Assembly: GCA_013213785.1 (NCBI GenBank)
Contig: JABSPZ010000009.1
Span: forward strand, 1-64,000
Reading direction: 5' to 3'
Source: Henriciella sp.
GTDB lineage: Bacteria; Pseudomonadota; Alphaproteobacteria; Caulobacterales; Hyphomonadaceae
Length of the DNA stretch: 64,000 nucleotides
The position numbers and the translations under genes are program-made. The notes beneath the pieces are model-generated. The model ran no database searches and was not told the DNA's origin. It saw only the letters and a program-made list of their open reading frames with translations. This document shows positions 53,503 to 62,509 of the stretch, piece after piece. Position 1 is the first letter of the stretch. Each line of letters begins with the position of its first letter.

Positions 53503-54945
53503 CTAGAACGGATCAGACAGTTTTGAGTCTGTGTAGATGCTGGATCCGGTAAGGGTCAGCAGGAAGGCTTCAAGCTGATCTTTTTCGGCTTCAGTGAGGT
53601 TCAGGCGCTGCGGATTGCCGCCTGGGAAAAGCCGGTTATCGATGGTTGCGCGCCACTCCGACAACGGGGGTTCGCTGGTTGGTTCTTGGATCGCATCATA
53701 ATGGTCGATCACGGCGCGAATGGTTGCCAATGATCCATCATGCATGAACGGGCCGTTCGAGCTGCCACCAGGACCCACCATGTCTCGCAGGGTCGGAGAG
53801 CGCGTATTGGTAAGATCGAACTCCGTTGTCGATCCTGCAACGGCGAAGACGCCATTGTGATCCGAGCCAGGTCGAATATCGAATTCTGGTGCGCGGTGGC
53901 AGCCATTGCACCCTGCACCACCATTGTTCGGCCCCTGCATGAACAGGGCTTTCCCTGCATTTTCATTGGCGGTGAAGTTTGGGAATGGCGTGTTATTGTT
54001 ATTCACTTGTGCCCGCCCTTCATCATAGCGGGAGTCTAAGGATTGGATGGACTTCGTGAATTGCGCGAGGGCTTCCTGGATCCGCTCTTCAGTGATCTCC
54101 GGATCGAGATAGATGAAGCGGAACAGCTCTTCATAATACTCAGTCGCTTCCATTTGAGCGATCAGAGTATCGAGGTCCGGGCGGCCATTTTCACCGCTAA
54201 AGCCCATTTCATTATGGTCTTGGATCGGTTGCGATTCTTGCGCTTCATGGCTGGGCGCACGTTCATCCCAGAAGAAATTCTCCTCCTCGGCAAACATCGT
54301 ATTGATCAGGCGCATGGAATGGCGACCCGTTTGTCCGCCCTCGACGCCCGTACTCACAATGCCCGGATCGCTGAAGCCAAGGGACTGCACGTGGCATGTC
54401 GCACAGGAAATGGTTCCGTCTGTTGAGAGAGAGGTGTCGTAGAAAAGAACCCGGCCCAGCGTCGCCCCTGCATTGGTAATCGGATTACCACCATCGTTGA
54501 TTTTGGTGATGTAATTTGGGACGGTTTGGTTCGCATAGTCTTCGAGGTTTTCCAGATCGATTGCGCCGTTAAACGTCGCAGCGATCGCACTTTGGTCGAC
54601 CGTCACGTCGATCGCGAACGTGTCGCTGACGCTCGCATTATCTGGGTCTGTCGCGGTGCACGTGACGGTTATGGTTCCAGTCGAGTTCGGGCGACCTGAA
54701 ATCTCGGTCCCGTTCAGCGAAAGACCTTTCGCGTCTGCGCCAAAGTCGGCGGTAATTGTGAGCGTGTCATTGTCGGCGTCTGAAAAGGTGCCCGACAGAT
54801 CCAAGCTAAAGTCAAATCCAACGCTCGCAGCTTGGTTGCCGACTGCCGTGGACACAGTCGGCGCGCTATTGGTTGTTGTGGCGGTGGGGGGTGTTGTCGT
54901 CGTCGCCGGAGTCGACGAATCTCCGCCGCCGCCGCAGGCTGCCAC
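53503..54945 (-). CDS. Di-haem cytochrome c peroxidase/MauG-like protein with Ig-like domain
   Basis: A periplasmic electron-transfer enzyme with two c-type haem sites, CATCH at about residue 182 and CNGCH at about residue 348, in a CcpA/MauG-family C-terminal domain. An Ig/cadherin-like domain occupies about residues 30-115. From the GTG at 54945 the protein starts at a bare VAACGGGG. The natural signal peptide begins at an ATG at 54984 with GAGGGAG upstream, but its fourth codon is TGA (MRN-stop-ISAIGAVILVAAC), so the lipoprotein leader is interrupted. Functional status is therefore doubtful. Confidence 0.75.
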   Translation of the reverse strand: MAACGGGGDSSTPATTTTPPTATTTNSAPTVSTAVGNQAASVGFDFSLDLSGTFSDADNDTLTITADFGADAKGLSLNGTEISGRPNSTGTITVTCTATDPDNASVSDTFAIDVTVDQSAIAATFNGAIDLENLEDYANQTVPNYITKINDGGNPITNAGATLGRVLFYDTSLSTDGTISCATCHVQSLGFSDPGIVSTGVEGGQTGRHSMRLINTMFAEEENFFWDERAPSHEAQESQPIQDHNEMGFSGENGRPDLDTLIAQMEATEYYEELFRFIYLDPEITEERIQEALAQFTKSIQSLDSRYDEGRAQVNNNNTPFPNFTANENAGKALFMQGPNNGGAGCNGCHRAPEFDIRPGSDHNGVFAVAGSTTEFDLTNTRSPTLRDMVGPGGSSNGPFMHDGSLATIRAVIDHYDAIQEPTSEPPLSEWRATIDNRLFPGGNPQRLNLTEAEKDQLEAFLLTLTGSSIYTDSKLSDPF

Positions 54946-55063
54946 AAGGATTACAGCGCCGATCGCGCTGATTCAATTCCGCATAATTTGTCTCCCTCAA
55001 GCGCCGAAACAGTGACCCTTGAGGGATTAAACGCACAGATTCGGTATATCCGTCGCTGAATTA

Positions 55064-55081
55064 TATGACTTTTTTGTCATA
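55064..55081. promoter_or_regulatory. Palindrome upstream of the di-haem peroxidase gene
   Basis: TATGAC - TTTTTT - GTCATA is a perfect 6-bp inverted repeat in the 240-bp interval between the divergent peroxidase and J-domain genes, 80 bp upstream of the peroxidase ATG. It is a candidate operator; no regulator is identified. Confidence 0.4.
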
Positions 55082-55183
55082 GCGTGCAGGTAATGCAGTA
55101 ATTTGATCGATCATATTGTCTCGAGCGCAACCCTGTTTGCGGTATCGAAGCCTTCAATGGCGTTGAGACGGAATTCGTGAAGC

Positions 55184-55663
55184 ATGGGTCCAGTTTGGAA
55201 ATCAGTCGGACCAATTTTGCTTTTGCAGATGGTCGTGGCGTTCCTATACTTGGCGTGGCCACTGATTACACGGGTCATCGGTGCCATCGGGCGCATGTTG
55301 GGGCGCTATGTGCCGGTGCCCGAAGAAAATGATGTTCGCCCAGAGCAACCCAATCAGCCATTTCGTGGTAAGTGGCGCGAAGCTGCCTATTCTCGGGAAC
55401 AGACAGGTCCGGGGCGACAAGAGCGACCAGAACCGCCTGCGCCGCCCCCTAGTCAGCGCGACCTCTATTTGCGCGCACTTGGCCTGTCAGGGCCTGTTTC
55501 AAAGATCCAACTGAGCAAGACCTATCGCAAGCTCGCGAAAACCTATCATCCAGATCAGTTTGCGGCCGCGCACCATTCGTCCGTTGACCGCGAGAAAGCG
55601 GCCGAAAAGATGTTAGCGATCAACGAAGCTTACGATTGGCTGGTCGCCAACCCCAATCTCTAA
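55184..55663 (+). CDS. Membrane-anchored J-domain protein
   Basis: A 159-aa protein with an N-terminal membrane segment (ILLLQMVVAFLYLAWPLITRVIGAIG), a Pro/Glu/Arg-rich linker, and a C-terminal J domain at about residues 92-157 with the HPD motif (KTYHPDQF). It should recruit DnaK-type Hsp70 to the inner membrane. The ribosome-binding site is weak. It ends immediately before the convergent phosphomannomutase gene. Confidence 0.85.
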   Translation: MGPVWKSVGPILLLQMVVAFLYLAWPLITRVIGAIGRMLGRYVPVPEENDVRPEQPNQPFRGKWREAAYSREQTGPGRQERPEPPAPPPSQRDLYLRALGLSGPVSKIQLSKTYRKLAKTYHPDQFAAAHHSSVDREKAAEKMLAINEAYDWLVANPNL

Positions 55664-57181
55664 TCAGATTTCCTGATTGTAAGCGCCGATTTCAGGATAT
55701 TTTGCGAGACGGGGTTTTACCTCTTCGCGGAATAGGGCGAACATATCTTTCTGAGATCGCATGCTTTCCACCACGACAGCGAATTCTGGCTTGTTCGAGC
55801 TTGCGCGCGCCAAAACCCAGGAGCCATCTTCGAGCGTCACACGTGCACCGTTCACAGTGTTTACGTCGACAACTTTGCGGCCGAGGATTTCTGTACCGAG
55901 CAGGCCTTTATACTCTTCGACAATGCGCTCGATGACTTCGTACTTCACCTCATCGGCGCAATGCGGAGACATAGTGAGTGATGTGAACGCGGTTCCAAGC
56001 TCGCCTTTCAGGTCCGCCATGGTCTTGCCTGGATTGCGATCGAGCATTTCCAGGATGGCTTTCGCGGCGATCAGGCCGTCATCATAGCCAAGGCCAATTG
56101 GCGGGCGGAAGAAGAAGTGTCCAGACTTCTCGAACCCAGCCAAGGCATCAAGGTCCGTCGTCCGGCGCTTAATGTAAGAGTGGCCGGTTTTGTAATAGTC
56201 GACGGTCGAGCCATTCGCTTCCAGGACAGGATCTGTCTTATAGAGACCGGTCGATTTCACATCGACGACGAATTTCGCGCCTGGATATTCTTTCGAAAGA
56301 TCCCGGGCGAGCATCAAGCCAATCTTATCTGCGAAGATCTCATCGCCGGTATTGTCGATCACGCCGCAGCGATCGCCGTCACCGTCAAATCCGAGTGCGA
56401 TATCGGCGCCGTGCTCTTTAACTGCCGCAGACATGGCGTGCAGCATCGCGGCGTCTTCTGGGTTTGGATTGTATTTCGGGAAGGTGTTGTCGAGTTTACA
56501 ATCCATCTCGATGACCTCGACGCCCATTTTGCGAAGGGCGTCTGGCGCGAACGCACCAGCTGTCCCGTTTCCGCAAGCGGCAATCACTTTCAGCGGGCGT
56601 TTGATCGAGACGCCCTCGGCGACAGAATTAATGTAATTCTCGCGGATATCGTCGACACGGAAGTGGCCACCGCCGGCACGCGGTTGGAAGTCGCCGTTCA
56701 GAACGATCTCTTTCAAGCGACCCATTTCATCTGGACCGAAAGTCAGCGGACGGTTCGCGCCCATTTTGACACCGGTCCAGCCATTCTCATTGTGGCTCGC
56801 GGTGACCATCGCGCAGCAGGCGCAATCAAGTTCAAACTGGCTCCAATACACCATCGGAGACAAGGCGAGACCCACATCCAGAACTTCACAGCCACCCTGG
56901 ACCATGCCTAGGATCAGGGCGTTCTTGATCGGCTGGCTGATCGAACGGAAATCGTGTCCGGTCACGACTTTTGGCTCGACACCGAGCTCGTGGAAGAGGG
57001 TCGCCATTCCGAGGCCGAGCGCTTGCACACCCGTCAGGTTCAGCTCAGGCGCTTTTTCGTGACCAATGCCGTTAAACCACCAGCGAGCATCGTACTCGCG
57101 AAAGCCTGTCGGCTTCACAAGTGGTAGAATTTCAAAGTCGAGCGTGTTCGGTGCGATGTCCGCGCGCGGTTTGGGCAGCAT
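55664..57181 (-). CDS. Phosphomannomutase/phosphoglucomutase
   Basis: An alpha-D-phosphohexomutase interconverting mannose/glucose 1- and 6-phosphates for polysaccharide and LPS precursors. The phosphoserine loop is TASHNENGWTG, the metal loop DGDGDRCGV and the sugar loop FEKSGHFFF. I chose the ATG at 57181 with AGGAC 8 bp upstream, giving 505 aa; the frame is open to 57244. It is divergent from the outer-membrane barrel gene. Confidence 0.93.
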   Translation of the reverse strand: MLPKPRADIAPNTLDFEILPLVKPTGFREYDARWWFNGIGHEKAPELNLTGVQALGLGMATLFHELGVEPKVVTGHDFRSISQPIKNALILGMVQGGCEVLDVGLALSPMVYWSQFELDCACCAMVTASHNENGWTGVKMGANRPLTFGPDEMGRLKEIVLNGDFQPRAGGGHFRVDDIRENYINSVAEGVSIKRPLKVIAACGNGTAGAFAPDALRKMGVEVIEMDCKLDNTFPKYNPNPEDAAMLHAMSAAVKEHGADIALGFDGDGDRCGVIDNTGDEIFADKIGLMLARDLSKEYPGAKFVVDVKSTGLYKTDPVLEANGSTVDYYKTGHSYIKRRTTDLDALAGFEKSGHFFFRPPIGLGYDDGLIAAKAILEMLDRNPGKTMADLKGELGTAFTSLTMSPHCADEVKYEVIERIVEEYKGLLGTEILGRKVVDVNTVNGARVTLEDGSWVLARASSNKPEFAVVVESMRSQKDMFALFREEVKPRLAKYPEIGAYNQEI

Positions 57182-57337
57182 TTGGTACGTCCTGATAATT
57201 AATTTCCCCAAAGGGCGTTGAGCAGACTGTTTAGCAATATGCAAGCCAAAGAAAATTTAATATTGCCTATCGTATATAGAATACTATTTGACTTCCGGAC
57301 GGGGGAGAAGCCCTCCGTGTTATGCAAGGAGTTGAGT

Positions 57338-58114
57338 ATGACACTCATAAAATCAGGTGCTGCCATTGCAGCAGGTTTGTTGATCGTGGGCGCAGCGTCC
57401 GCGCAGGAATATTATGTTGGCGGATCTATCGGTATCACCCAGCAAAATGACAGTGACAATTCTGGATCGACTGGGGCCTTCACGACCGGAAACCTCGGCG
57501 ACGGAAGCACTTTGGATGTCGCAGCAGGCACGCCTTATGGCTGGTCGACTGAGTTTGATAGCGGCACAGCAGTCTCGGGTGAGTTCGGCGCGCGCTATGG
57601 CAGCGGTCTGCGGGCTGGCGTCGAGATTGTCTACAGCCAATCTGATGTTGATACACATACGGGCGTTACCTTAGGCGGTGGGAGCATTGACGGACTTGAT
57701 GCCGCTTCGATTGCTAGTTCACCGGACCCGCTCGGCGTGACCGTGGCACAAGTTGTTGCGGACGGCCGCGGTGACATCACAAACACGGGTGTGTTCTTCA
57801 ACGGCTATTACGATTTCAATCAGCAGGGCGCACTTCAGCCATATGTTGGCGCGGGTATTGGTTATGTTGATGTGGACGTCACCTACCAGCCATCTGGCAT
57901 CACCGTGATCGACGATAGCGAAGGCAAATTTGGCTATCAGATCAAAGCTGGCGCCACTTGGAAGCTACAAAACCAGTGGGAGGTGTTCGGCGAGTATGCC
58001 TATCGCGCGACCGAAGATATTGAGCTCGACAACCAGCTGTTCCCAGGCACGCTGGACATCGAAAACACACAGAATGTCTTCTCAATCGGAGCCCGTTACC
58101 GCTTCGGCGGATAA
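57338..58114 (+). CDS. Outer-membrane beta-barrel protein
   Basis: A 258-aa protein with a cleavable signal peptide (MTLIKSGAAIAAGLLIVGAASA, cut before QEYY) and an OmpA/opacity-type eight-stranded barrel: alternating aromatic strands such as YYVGGSIG, LQPYVGAGIGYVDVDV and the terminal NVFSIGARYRFGG. The start has AAGGAG 6 bp upstream, and a short GC hairpin lies in the leader near 57296-57317. Pores and ligands cannot be inferred. It ends at a terminator. Confidence 0.88.
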   Translation: MTLIKSGAAIAAGLLIVGAASAQEYYVGGSIGITQQNDSDNSGSTGAFTTGNLGDGSTLDVAAGTPYGWSTEFDSGTAVSGEFGARYGSGLRAGVEIVYSQSDVDTHTGVTLGGGSIDGLDAASIASSPDPLGVTVAQVVADGRGDITNTGVFFNGYYDFNQQGALQPYVGAGIGYVDVDVTYQPSGITVIDDSEGKFGYQIKAGATWKLQNQWEVFGEYAYRATEDIELDNQLFPGTLDIENTQNVFSIGARYRFGG

Positions 58115-58139
58115 ACGCCTTCGATCTTGAGGAGGAGGG

Positions 58140-58170
58140 AGCCCGCTGGTTTTTCTGGCGGGCTTTTTAT
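58140..58170 (+). terminator. Intrinsic terminator after outer-membrane barrel gene
   Basis: The stem GCCCGC / GCGGGC with an 11-nt loop is followed by TTTTT. It overlaps the stop codon of the convergent MFS gene. Confidence 0.85.
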
Positions 58171-59381
58171 TTATTTGGCGTGCCACCAAACTTTTTCTGC
58201 GCCAAGACACAAAGCGAAAAGACCGTGATCGACATCAAAAGGGCGAGGGTCGCGTTGCCTGTCCAACCAAACCGATCATAAGCGCTGGTGCCCGCCCAAC
58301 TGGCAAGACCGCCGCCGACAAACATGAAGACGATATAGATTGTCATCAGGCGCGTACGGACCACGGGTGGTTCGTTTAGGAACGTCATCCGCCCAGTTAC
58401 ATCAATCACTGGCCCAAAGATGTTTGTGATCAGGATCGGAATGATCAGCAGCCACAAATTGTGCCCGAAGAAAAAGAACAGGCTGACGCCCATCAGCTGG
58501 AAGACAGCCACATATAGCCTGGCTTTGCGCGCGCCGATTTTGTCAGCCCAGGCACCAAAACGCGGCGTGGTCACCAAATTCACAATCGCAAAGAGTGCGA
58601 GATAGCCAACCGTATCGACGCCATAGCCCATTTCCGGGCTGGTCAGATGCAGGCCCAACCCAAGCCAGATCGAAATAAAGATGCCAAAATTCAGACCTTG
58701 GATGAGGCCCGACAGGACCATTTCGGGGAAGCGCCCGAACATTGGGATCATCGAAAAAATCAGTTTCACATAAGACGCGCCATCTTCCGTGGCCGTCGCC
58801 TGCTCGCGCTTATCCATGCTGAACGGGAGGATGATCGCCACCAAGAACATCAACCCCGTCGCGATATAGTAGACGGTGCGCCAACCGAAATATTCCGCGA
58901 TGACACCAGCGCCAGCCCGCGCGGATAGGATGCCTGCGATAATGCCTGTGGTCAGAATTGCGGTGACTTTCCCAAGCTCACTCGGATCGACGCGCTTCGA
59001 CGCGTATGTTGGGAGCAGGTAGGGCGCGATGGTCATGAACCCTAACGCCGTCGAGCCAATCAAGAATAACCGGAAATCGGAGGCGAACGTCATGATCGCG
59101 ATCGAGACGAACTGACCCGCGACGAAGATCGCCGTCAGCGTTCGATTGCTATAACGATCGCCGAGCGGCAGCAGCAGGAAGATCCCAAGCGCCAGAGCTA
59201 ATTGGTTCAGCGCCGGGACGAGGCCGATGGTCGATGAACTAACTTGGAAGTCCTCAGCCACCCGCGCAATGATCGGGTGGATGTAATAGGCGTTGGCGGT
59301 GACCACAGCAGAGGCAAGCGTCAAGATCCAGACTTGGCGAGGGCTTAAACGTTGCGGTTCGGATGTGGGCGCAGATGACAC
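58167..59381 (-). CDS. MFS transporter
   Basis: A roughly 404-aa inner-membrane transporter with twelve hydrophobic segments and the MFS loop signature (PLGDRYSNRTLT) after helix 2. The best start is unclear: GTG at 59381 gives a normal length without the basic, unconserved extension that a GTG at 59468 would add over the end of the upstream gene; neither has a good ribosome-binding site. It is the last of three minus-strand genes after the DUF885 and amidotransferase-like genes. Substrate unknown. Confidence 0.85.
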   Translation of the reverse strand: MSSAPTSEPQRLSPRQVWILTLASAVVTANAYYIHPIIARVAEDFQVSSSTIGLVPALNQLALALGIFLLLPLGDRYSNRTLTAIFVAGQFVSIAIMTFASDFRLFLIGSTALGFMTIAPYLLPTYASKRVDPSELGKVTAILTTGIIAGILSARAGAGVIAEYFGWRTVYYIATGLMFLVAIILPFSMDKREQATATEDGASYVKLIFSMIPMFGRFPEMVLSGLIQGLNFGIFISIWLGLGLHLTSPEMGYGVDTVGYLALFAIVNLVTTPRFGAWADKIGARKARLYVAVFQLMGVSLFFFFGHNLWLLIIPILITNIFGPVIDVTGRMTFLNEPPVVRTRLMTIYIVFMFVGGGLASWAGTSAYDRFGWTGNATLALLMSITVFSLCVLAQKKFGGTPNK

Positions 59382-59431
59382 GAGAGCGAGTGTAGAGCGC
59401 GCGCCCCGCGCCTGAAAAGGCTGCCGCGACG

Positions 59432-60154
59432 CTAATCGACTTCGCTTAACAGCAACCGCGCCATCCACTGCCCGGTCTGATCATTGTCGATTGGTTCTGA
59501 AAAACTCGCTTCCGCAGCTTCAACCATGGGAACGGGCAGTCTCGTTCCTTTGCGCACCCCATACAAAGCGCATGAAAAGCCAGAGCTAAATTCAGGATGC
59601 CCTTGAAAGCTGATGGCTTTCGCGTCCGGGTAGGCGAGGGCCGCAAACTCACAAAAATCATTCGTGGCGACGCGGATGGCGTCCGGCGGAAGGCTTAGAA
59701 CTTGATCTTGATGGCTGACGCCCAGGCTGAACTGCGTTGGAGGCTCAGTCCCCATCCAGGCCTGCGGCGCTTCAATATCATAAACATGGCGCCCAATGCC
59801 CCAGCCTTTATCAGACTTCGCAACGTCTGCGCCGAGTGCATTCGCAATCGCTTGGTGCCCAAAACAGATACCAATCTGGGGTGTTTGGGCGGTTGCGGCA
59901 TCGCGGATGAAGGCCATCAGGGGCGCCATCCAAGAAAAGTCATCATATACGCCCGCGGCTGATCCAGTGATCAGGATCGCGTCTAAGTCTTTCGGGTCTG
60001 GAAGCGCTTCGCCGGAGGAAAGCGCGACGCTCTCGAACGCCCAACCGTTGAGATACGGCTCCAGCAAATCCCGGAACATCTCAGGATACGCCGGCCAGTC
60101 GCCTCTGATCTTTTCAGGCGGGAGGCCGGTTTCGATAATGGTAAGCGTGGGCAT
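59432..60154 (-). CDS. Class I glutamine amidotransferase-like protein
   Basis: A 240-aa protein with the GATase1 fold of the GMP-synthase-like group. The nucleophilic Cys is in GICFGHQ and the His-Glu pair in QGHPEF, so the full triad is present. It probably hydrolyses a gamma-glutamyl compound or transfers glutamine ammonia, but no synthetase partner is adjacent. It starts 6 bp after the DUF885 peptidase gene, so the two are co-transcribed. Confidence 0.88.
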   Translation of the reverse strand: MPTLTIIETGLPPEKIRGDWPAYPEMFRDLLEPYLNGWAFESVALSSGEALPDPKDLDAILITGSAAGVYDDFSWMAPLMAFIRDAATAQTPQIGICFGHQAIANALGADVAKSDKGWGIGRHVYDIEAPQAWMGTEPPTQFSLGVSHQDQVLSLPPDAIRVATNDFCEFAALAYPDAKAISFQGHPEFSSGFSCALYGVRKGTRLPVPMVEAAEASFSEPIDNDQTGQWMARLLLSEVD

Positions 60155-60160
60155 GTAGAT

Positions 60161-61900
60161 CTACTCGGTTGTCTCGGCTGCGATCCACTCGTTTATGCGC
60201 TCTTCTAACGCATCCAAGGGCATGGCGCCTGCGCCGAGCAGAACATCATGAAACTCGCGAATATCAAAGGCCTCTCCAAGTGCCTCTTTCGCCGTTGCCC
60301 GTAACTCTAGGATTTTAAGCTCCCCGACTTTGTAAGCGGTCGCCTGGCCTGGCCAGCCGATATAACGCGTGACCTCGGTTTGGATGTTGAGCGGGGCAAG
60401 CGCGGTGTTTTCTACAAAGCAGGCTTCAGCCTGTGCGCGCGTCCACCCATAGTGATGAAGACCGGTATCCGCGACGAGCCGACACGCGCGCCACATCTCG
60501 TAGGATAATTGACCAAAACGCTCATACGGCGTGCGATAAAAGCCGGCCTCGCCAGCGAGTTTCTCTGAATAGAGCCCCCATCCTTCGCCGAACGCGGTCG
60601 CATAATAAGATCTTCTAAAGTCCGGAACGTCGACAAGCTCTTGCGCCAGTGCGATCTGCAAATGGTGTCCTGGTACGGCCTCATGTGCGGAAAGAGCAGG
60701 GAGCTCGTAGAGCGGTCTTTGATCAAGCGCGTAGGTGTTCACCAGGTATGTCCCTGCAATACCTTTCTCTGCATCCCCGCCTGAATAGCGACCCGTGGTG
60801 TATCCGGGGGCAATCGATGCCGGCACAGCTTCTACCCCGTAAGGAAGACGCGGTAGCGTTTTGAAATAGCGCGGCAGTATCGCATCCAGGCGCTTGCTCA
60901 TCTCGGATGCTTTTTCGAGCAGTTCTTCAGCGGAGTTGGCGTAGAATTGAGGATCGGTTCTCAGAAAATCGACGAAGTCTTCAAATGTGCCTTCAAAGCC
61001 AACTTCCGCGATAATGCTCTCCATATCGGCACGAATGCGGGCGACTTCCGACTGACCCAATTGGTGAATTTCTTCAGGGCTATAACCGGCACCTGCCGTG
61101 TGGAAGGCAACATGAACGGCGTAGGCTTCCTGCCCGCCCTCTAGTTTGGCAATGCCGGCGCCCGCGCGTGTGGCGGGGGCATACTCCGCCTCCATAAAGG
61201 TCAGCAGAGCCTCATAGGCAGAGATTGCGGTTTCTACCGCCGCTTCTCCTTCGGCTTTCAGCGTCGCAACTTCATCTTTAGAGAGGCTGGAGTTGTCCAG
61301 CGATAAGAAAGGCGTAAAGAGCGTACTGTCGGTTGGGTTCTCGACAATTTGCGCTTTGATCTGTGCGACCGATGTTGAGAGTGGATCGGCATTTTGCGTC
61401 CATCCCGTATCGATGCCTCGGGTCATGTTGGTAATTTGATCATCAAAGTAACGCGGCAGATCCTTCAATCGTGCGATCCAAGCCTCCGCTTTTTCACGCG
61501 TGTTGGCGCGTGTGCGCATGGCGGTAAAAGGCGGCTGCGCAAAGAACCCCCAGTCTCCAACGAATGGAATCCGCGCGGTGTCATAGGCGTGGGCGTTGAC
61601 CTGAGCGGTCAATAAGTGGCGCAAGATCGCGATCTCGGGTCCGGAATAGGTGTCTTCCAGCGCTTCCAAGGATCTCAGCATCTCCGCCGCCTGTTCAGCT
61701 CTCTCGGCCACGAATTGGGGCGACACGTCAGACCATTTCGTGGGCTCTTCGCCAGCGGCTTTCGCGGATTCTTCAGGGCTTCCAGCCTGATCAAACGCTT
61801 CATATTCCGCGATCAGGTCCGCCAAGGTTTCGGTGGCGGCGATGGGAGTTGCCATAGCGCAGCAGAGAGCGACGAAGAGCGAGCGGATCGTTGCGTGCAT
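60161..61900 (-). CDS. Secreted DUF885-family metallopeptidase
   Basis: A 579-aa protein with a signal peptide (MHATIRSLFVALCCAMATPIAA) and the DUF885 fold. The putative zinc site is SAHEAVPGHHLQ, a HExxxGHH motif, and the sequence C-terminal to it (FGEGWGLYSEKLAGEAG) supplies the second glutamate. These proteins are thought to be periplasmic oligopeptidases. I chose the ATG at 61900 because it begins the signal peptide; the frame is open to 61933. It leads a three-gene minus-strand unit. Confidence 0.9.
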   Translation of the reverse strand: MHATIRSLFVALCCAMATPIAATETLADLIAEYEAFDQAGSPEESAKAAGEEPTKWSDVSPQFVAERAEQAAEMLRSLEALEDTYSGPEIAILRHLLTAQVNAHAYDTARIPFVGDWGFFAQPPFTAMRTRANTREKAEAWIARLKDLPRYFDDQITNMTRGIDTGWTQNADPLSTSVAQIKAQIVENPTDSTLFTPFLSLDNSSLSKDEVATLKAEGEAAVETAISAYEALLTFMEAEYAPATRAGAGIAKLEGGQEAYAVHVAFHTAGAGYSPEEIHQLGQSEVARIRADMESIIAEVGFEGTFEDFVDFLRTDPQFYANSAEELLEKASEMSKRLDAILPRYFKTLPRLPYGVEAVPASIAPGYTTGRYSGGDAEKGIAGTYLVNTYALDQRPLYELPALSAHEAVPGHHLQIALAQELVDVPDFRRSYYATAFGEGWGLYSEKLAGEAGFYRTPYERFGQLSYEMWRACRLVADTGLHHYGWTRAQAEACFVENTALAPLNIQTEVTRYIGWPGQATAYKVGELKILELRATAKEALGEAFDIREFHDVLLGAGAMPLDALEERINEWIAAETTE

Positions 61901-62033
61901 AGATCTTTGAGTCCCTAGAAGTGATGAGCGCAAGCTAGTTTCCGGAAAGCGATCTGAAAAGGCGTGTCACTGTTCGCGAAGGCTTCACGCCACGGTATGA
62001 CATTTTGTGACCTTTGTCTGACCTCTGGTCGCG

Positions 62034-62061
62034 TTGACACACCTCTCGACGCGCTTAAGAA
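62034..62061 (+). promoter_or_regulatory. Candidate sdh operon promoter
   Basis: TTGACA, a 16-nt spacer and TAAGAA form a good housekeeping-type promoter ending about 38 bp before the sdhC start codon. Just upstream are related TGAC-rich repeats near 61998-62023 of unknown meaning. Confidence 0.5.
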
Positions 62062-62099
62062 CGGCGCCCAAGCAAAAATATTTGCATCGGAGACTCAAT

Positions 62100-62498
62100 A
62101 TGGCTGGACAGGGACGGGCTGACCCACGCCCGCTATCGCCGCACCTGCAGATTTGGAAATGGCATTGGACCATGGCCGGATCAATTTTTCACCGCGTTTC
62201 AGGCGTCGGTCTTTATGGCGGCGCCTTTTTGATTGGCGCTTGGTTGATCGCCCTCGCAACGAGCCCAGAAGCCTACGCGTTTGTTGAAATGATCGCGTTC
62301 AGCCTGCCTGGCCAAATCTTACTCTTCTTGTGGTCGATGGCGGTGCTCTATCACCTTGCCAACGGCCTGCGGCACTTGATCTGGGATGGCCCAATGATCG
62401 GGTTTAATCCAGGGCTCGCGAGCCTCTGGTCTATGTTCAACTTCGCCTTTGCGATTATCGGCGCTGCGGTCATCTGGTCGCTCGCGTCATTCTACTAG
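62100..62498 (+). CDS. sdhC: Succinate dehydrogenase cytochrome b556 subunit
   Basis: One of the two membrane anchors of complex II. The 132-aa protein has three hydrophobic helices and the family motifs RPLSPHLQIWKW, SIFHRVSGVGLYGG and YHLANGLRHLIWD, the last including the haem-ligand region. I chose the ATG at 62100 because GGAG lies 7 bp upstream and the conserved N-terminus begins there; the frame is open to 62034. Confidence 0.95.
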   Translation: MAGQGRADPRPLSPHLQIWKWHWTMAGSIFHRVSGVGLYGGAFLIGAWLIALATSPEAYAFVEMIAFSLPGQILLFLWSMAVLYHLANGLRHLIWDGPMIGFNPGLASLWSMFNFAFAIIGAAVIWSLASFY

Positions 62499-62509
62499 GA
62501 GGGCGGAAT

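Noticed and set aside
54973-54975. TGA as a selenocysteine codon
   Set aside because: It falls in a signal peptide where Trp or a hydrophobic residue is expected, and no SECIS-like element or Sec enzyme family is involved.
56117-56911. 264-codon plus-strand frame inside the phosphomannomutase gene
   Set aside because: It lies antisense to conserved catalytic motifs of the mutase and shows no recognisable domain; it is typical of frames opposite codon-biased genes.
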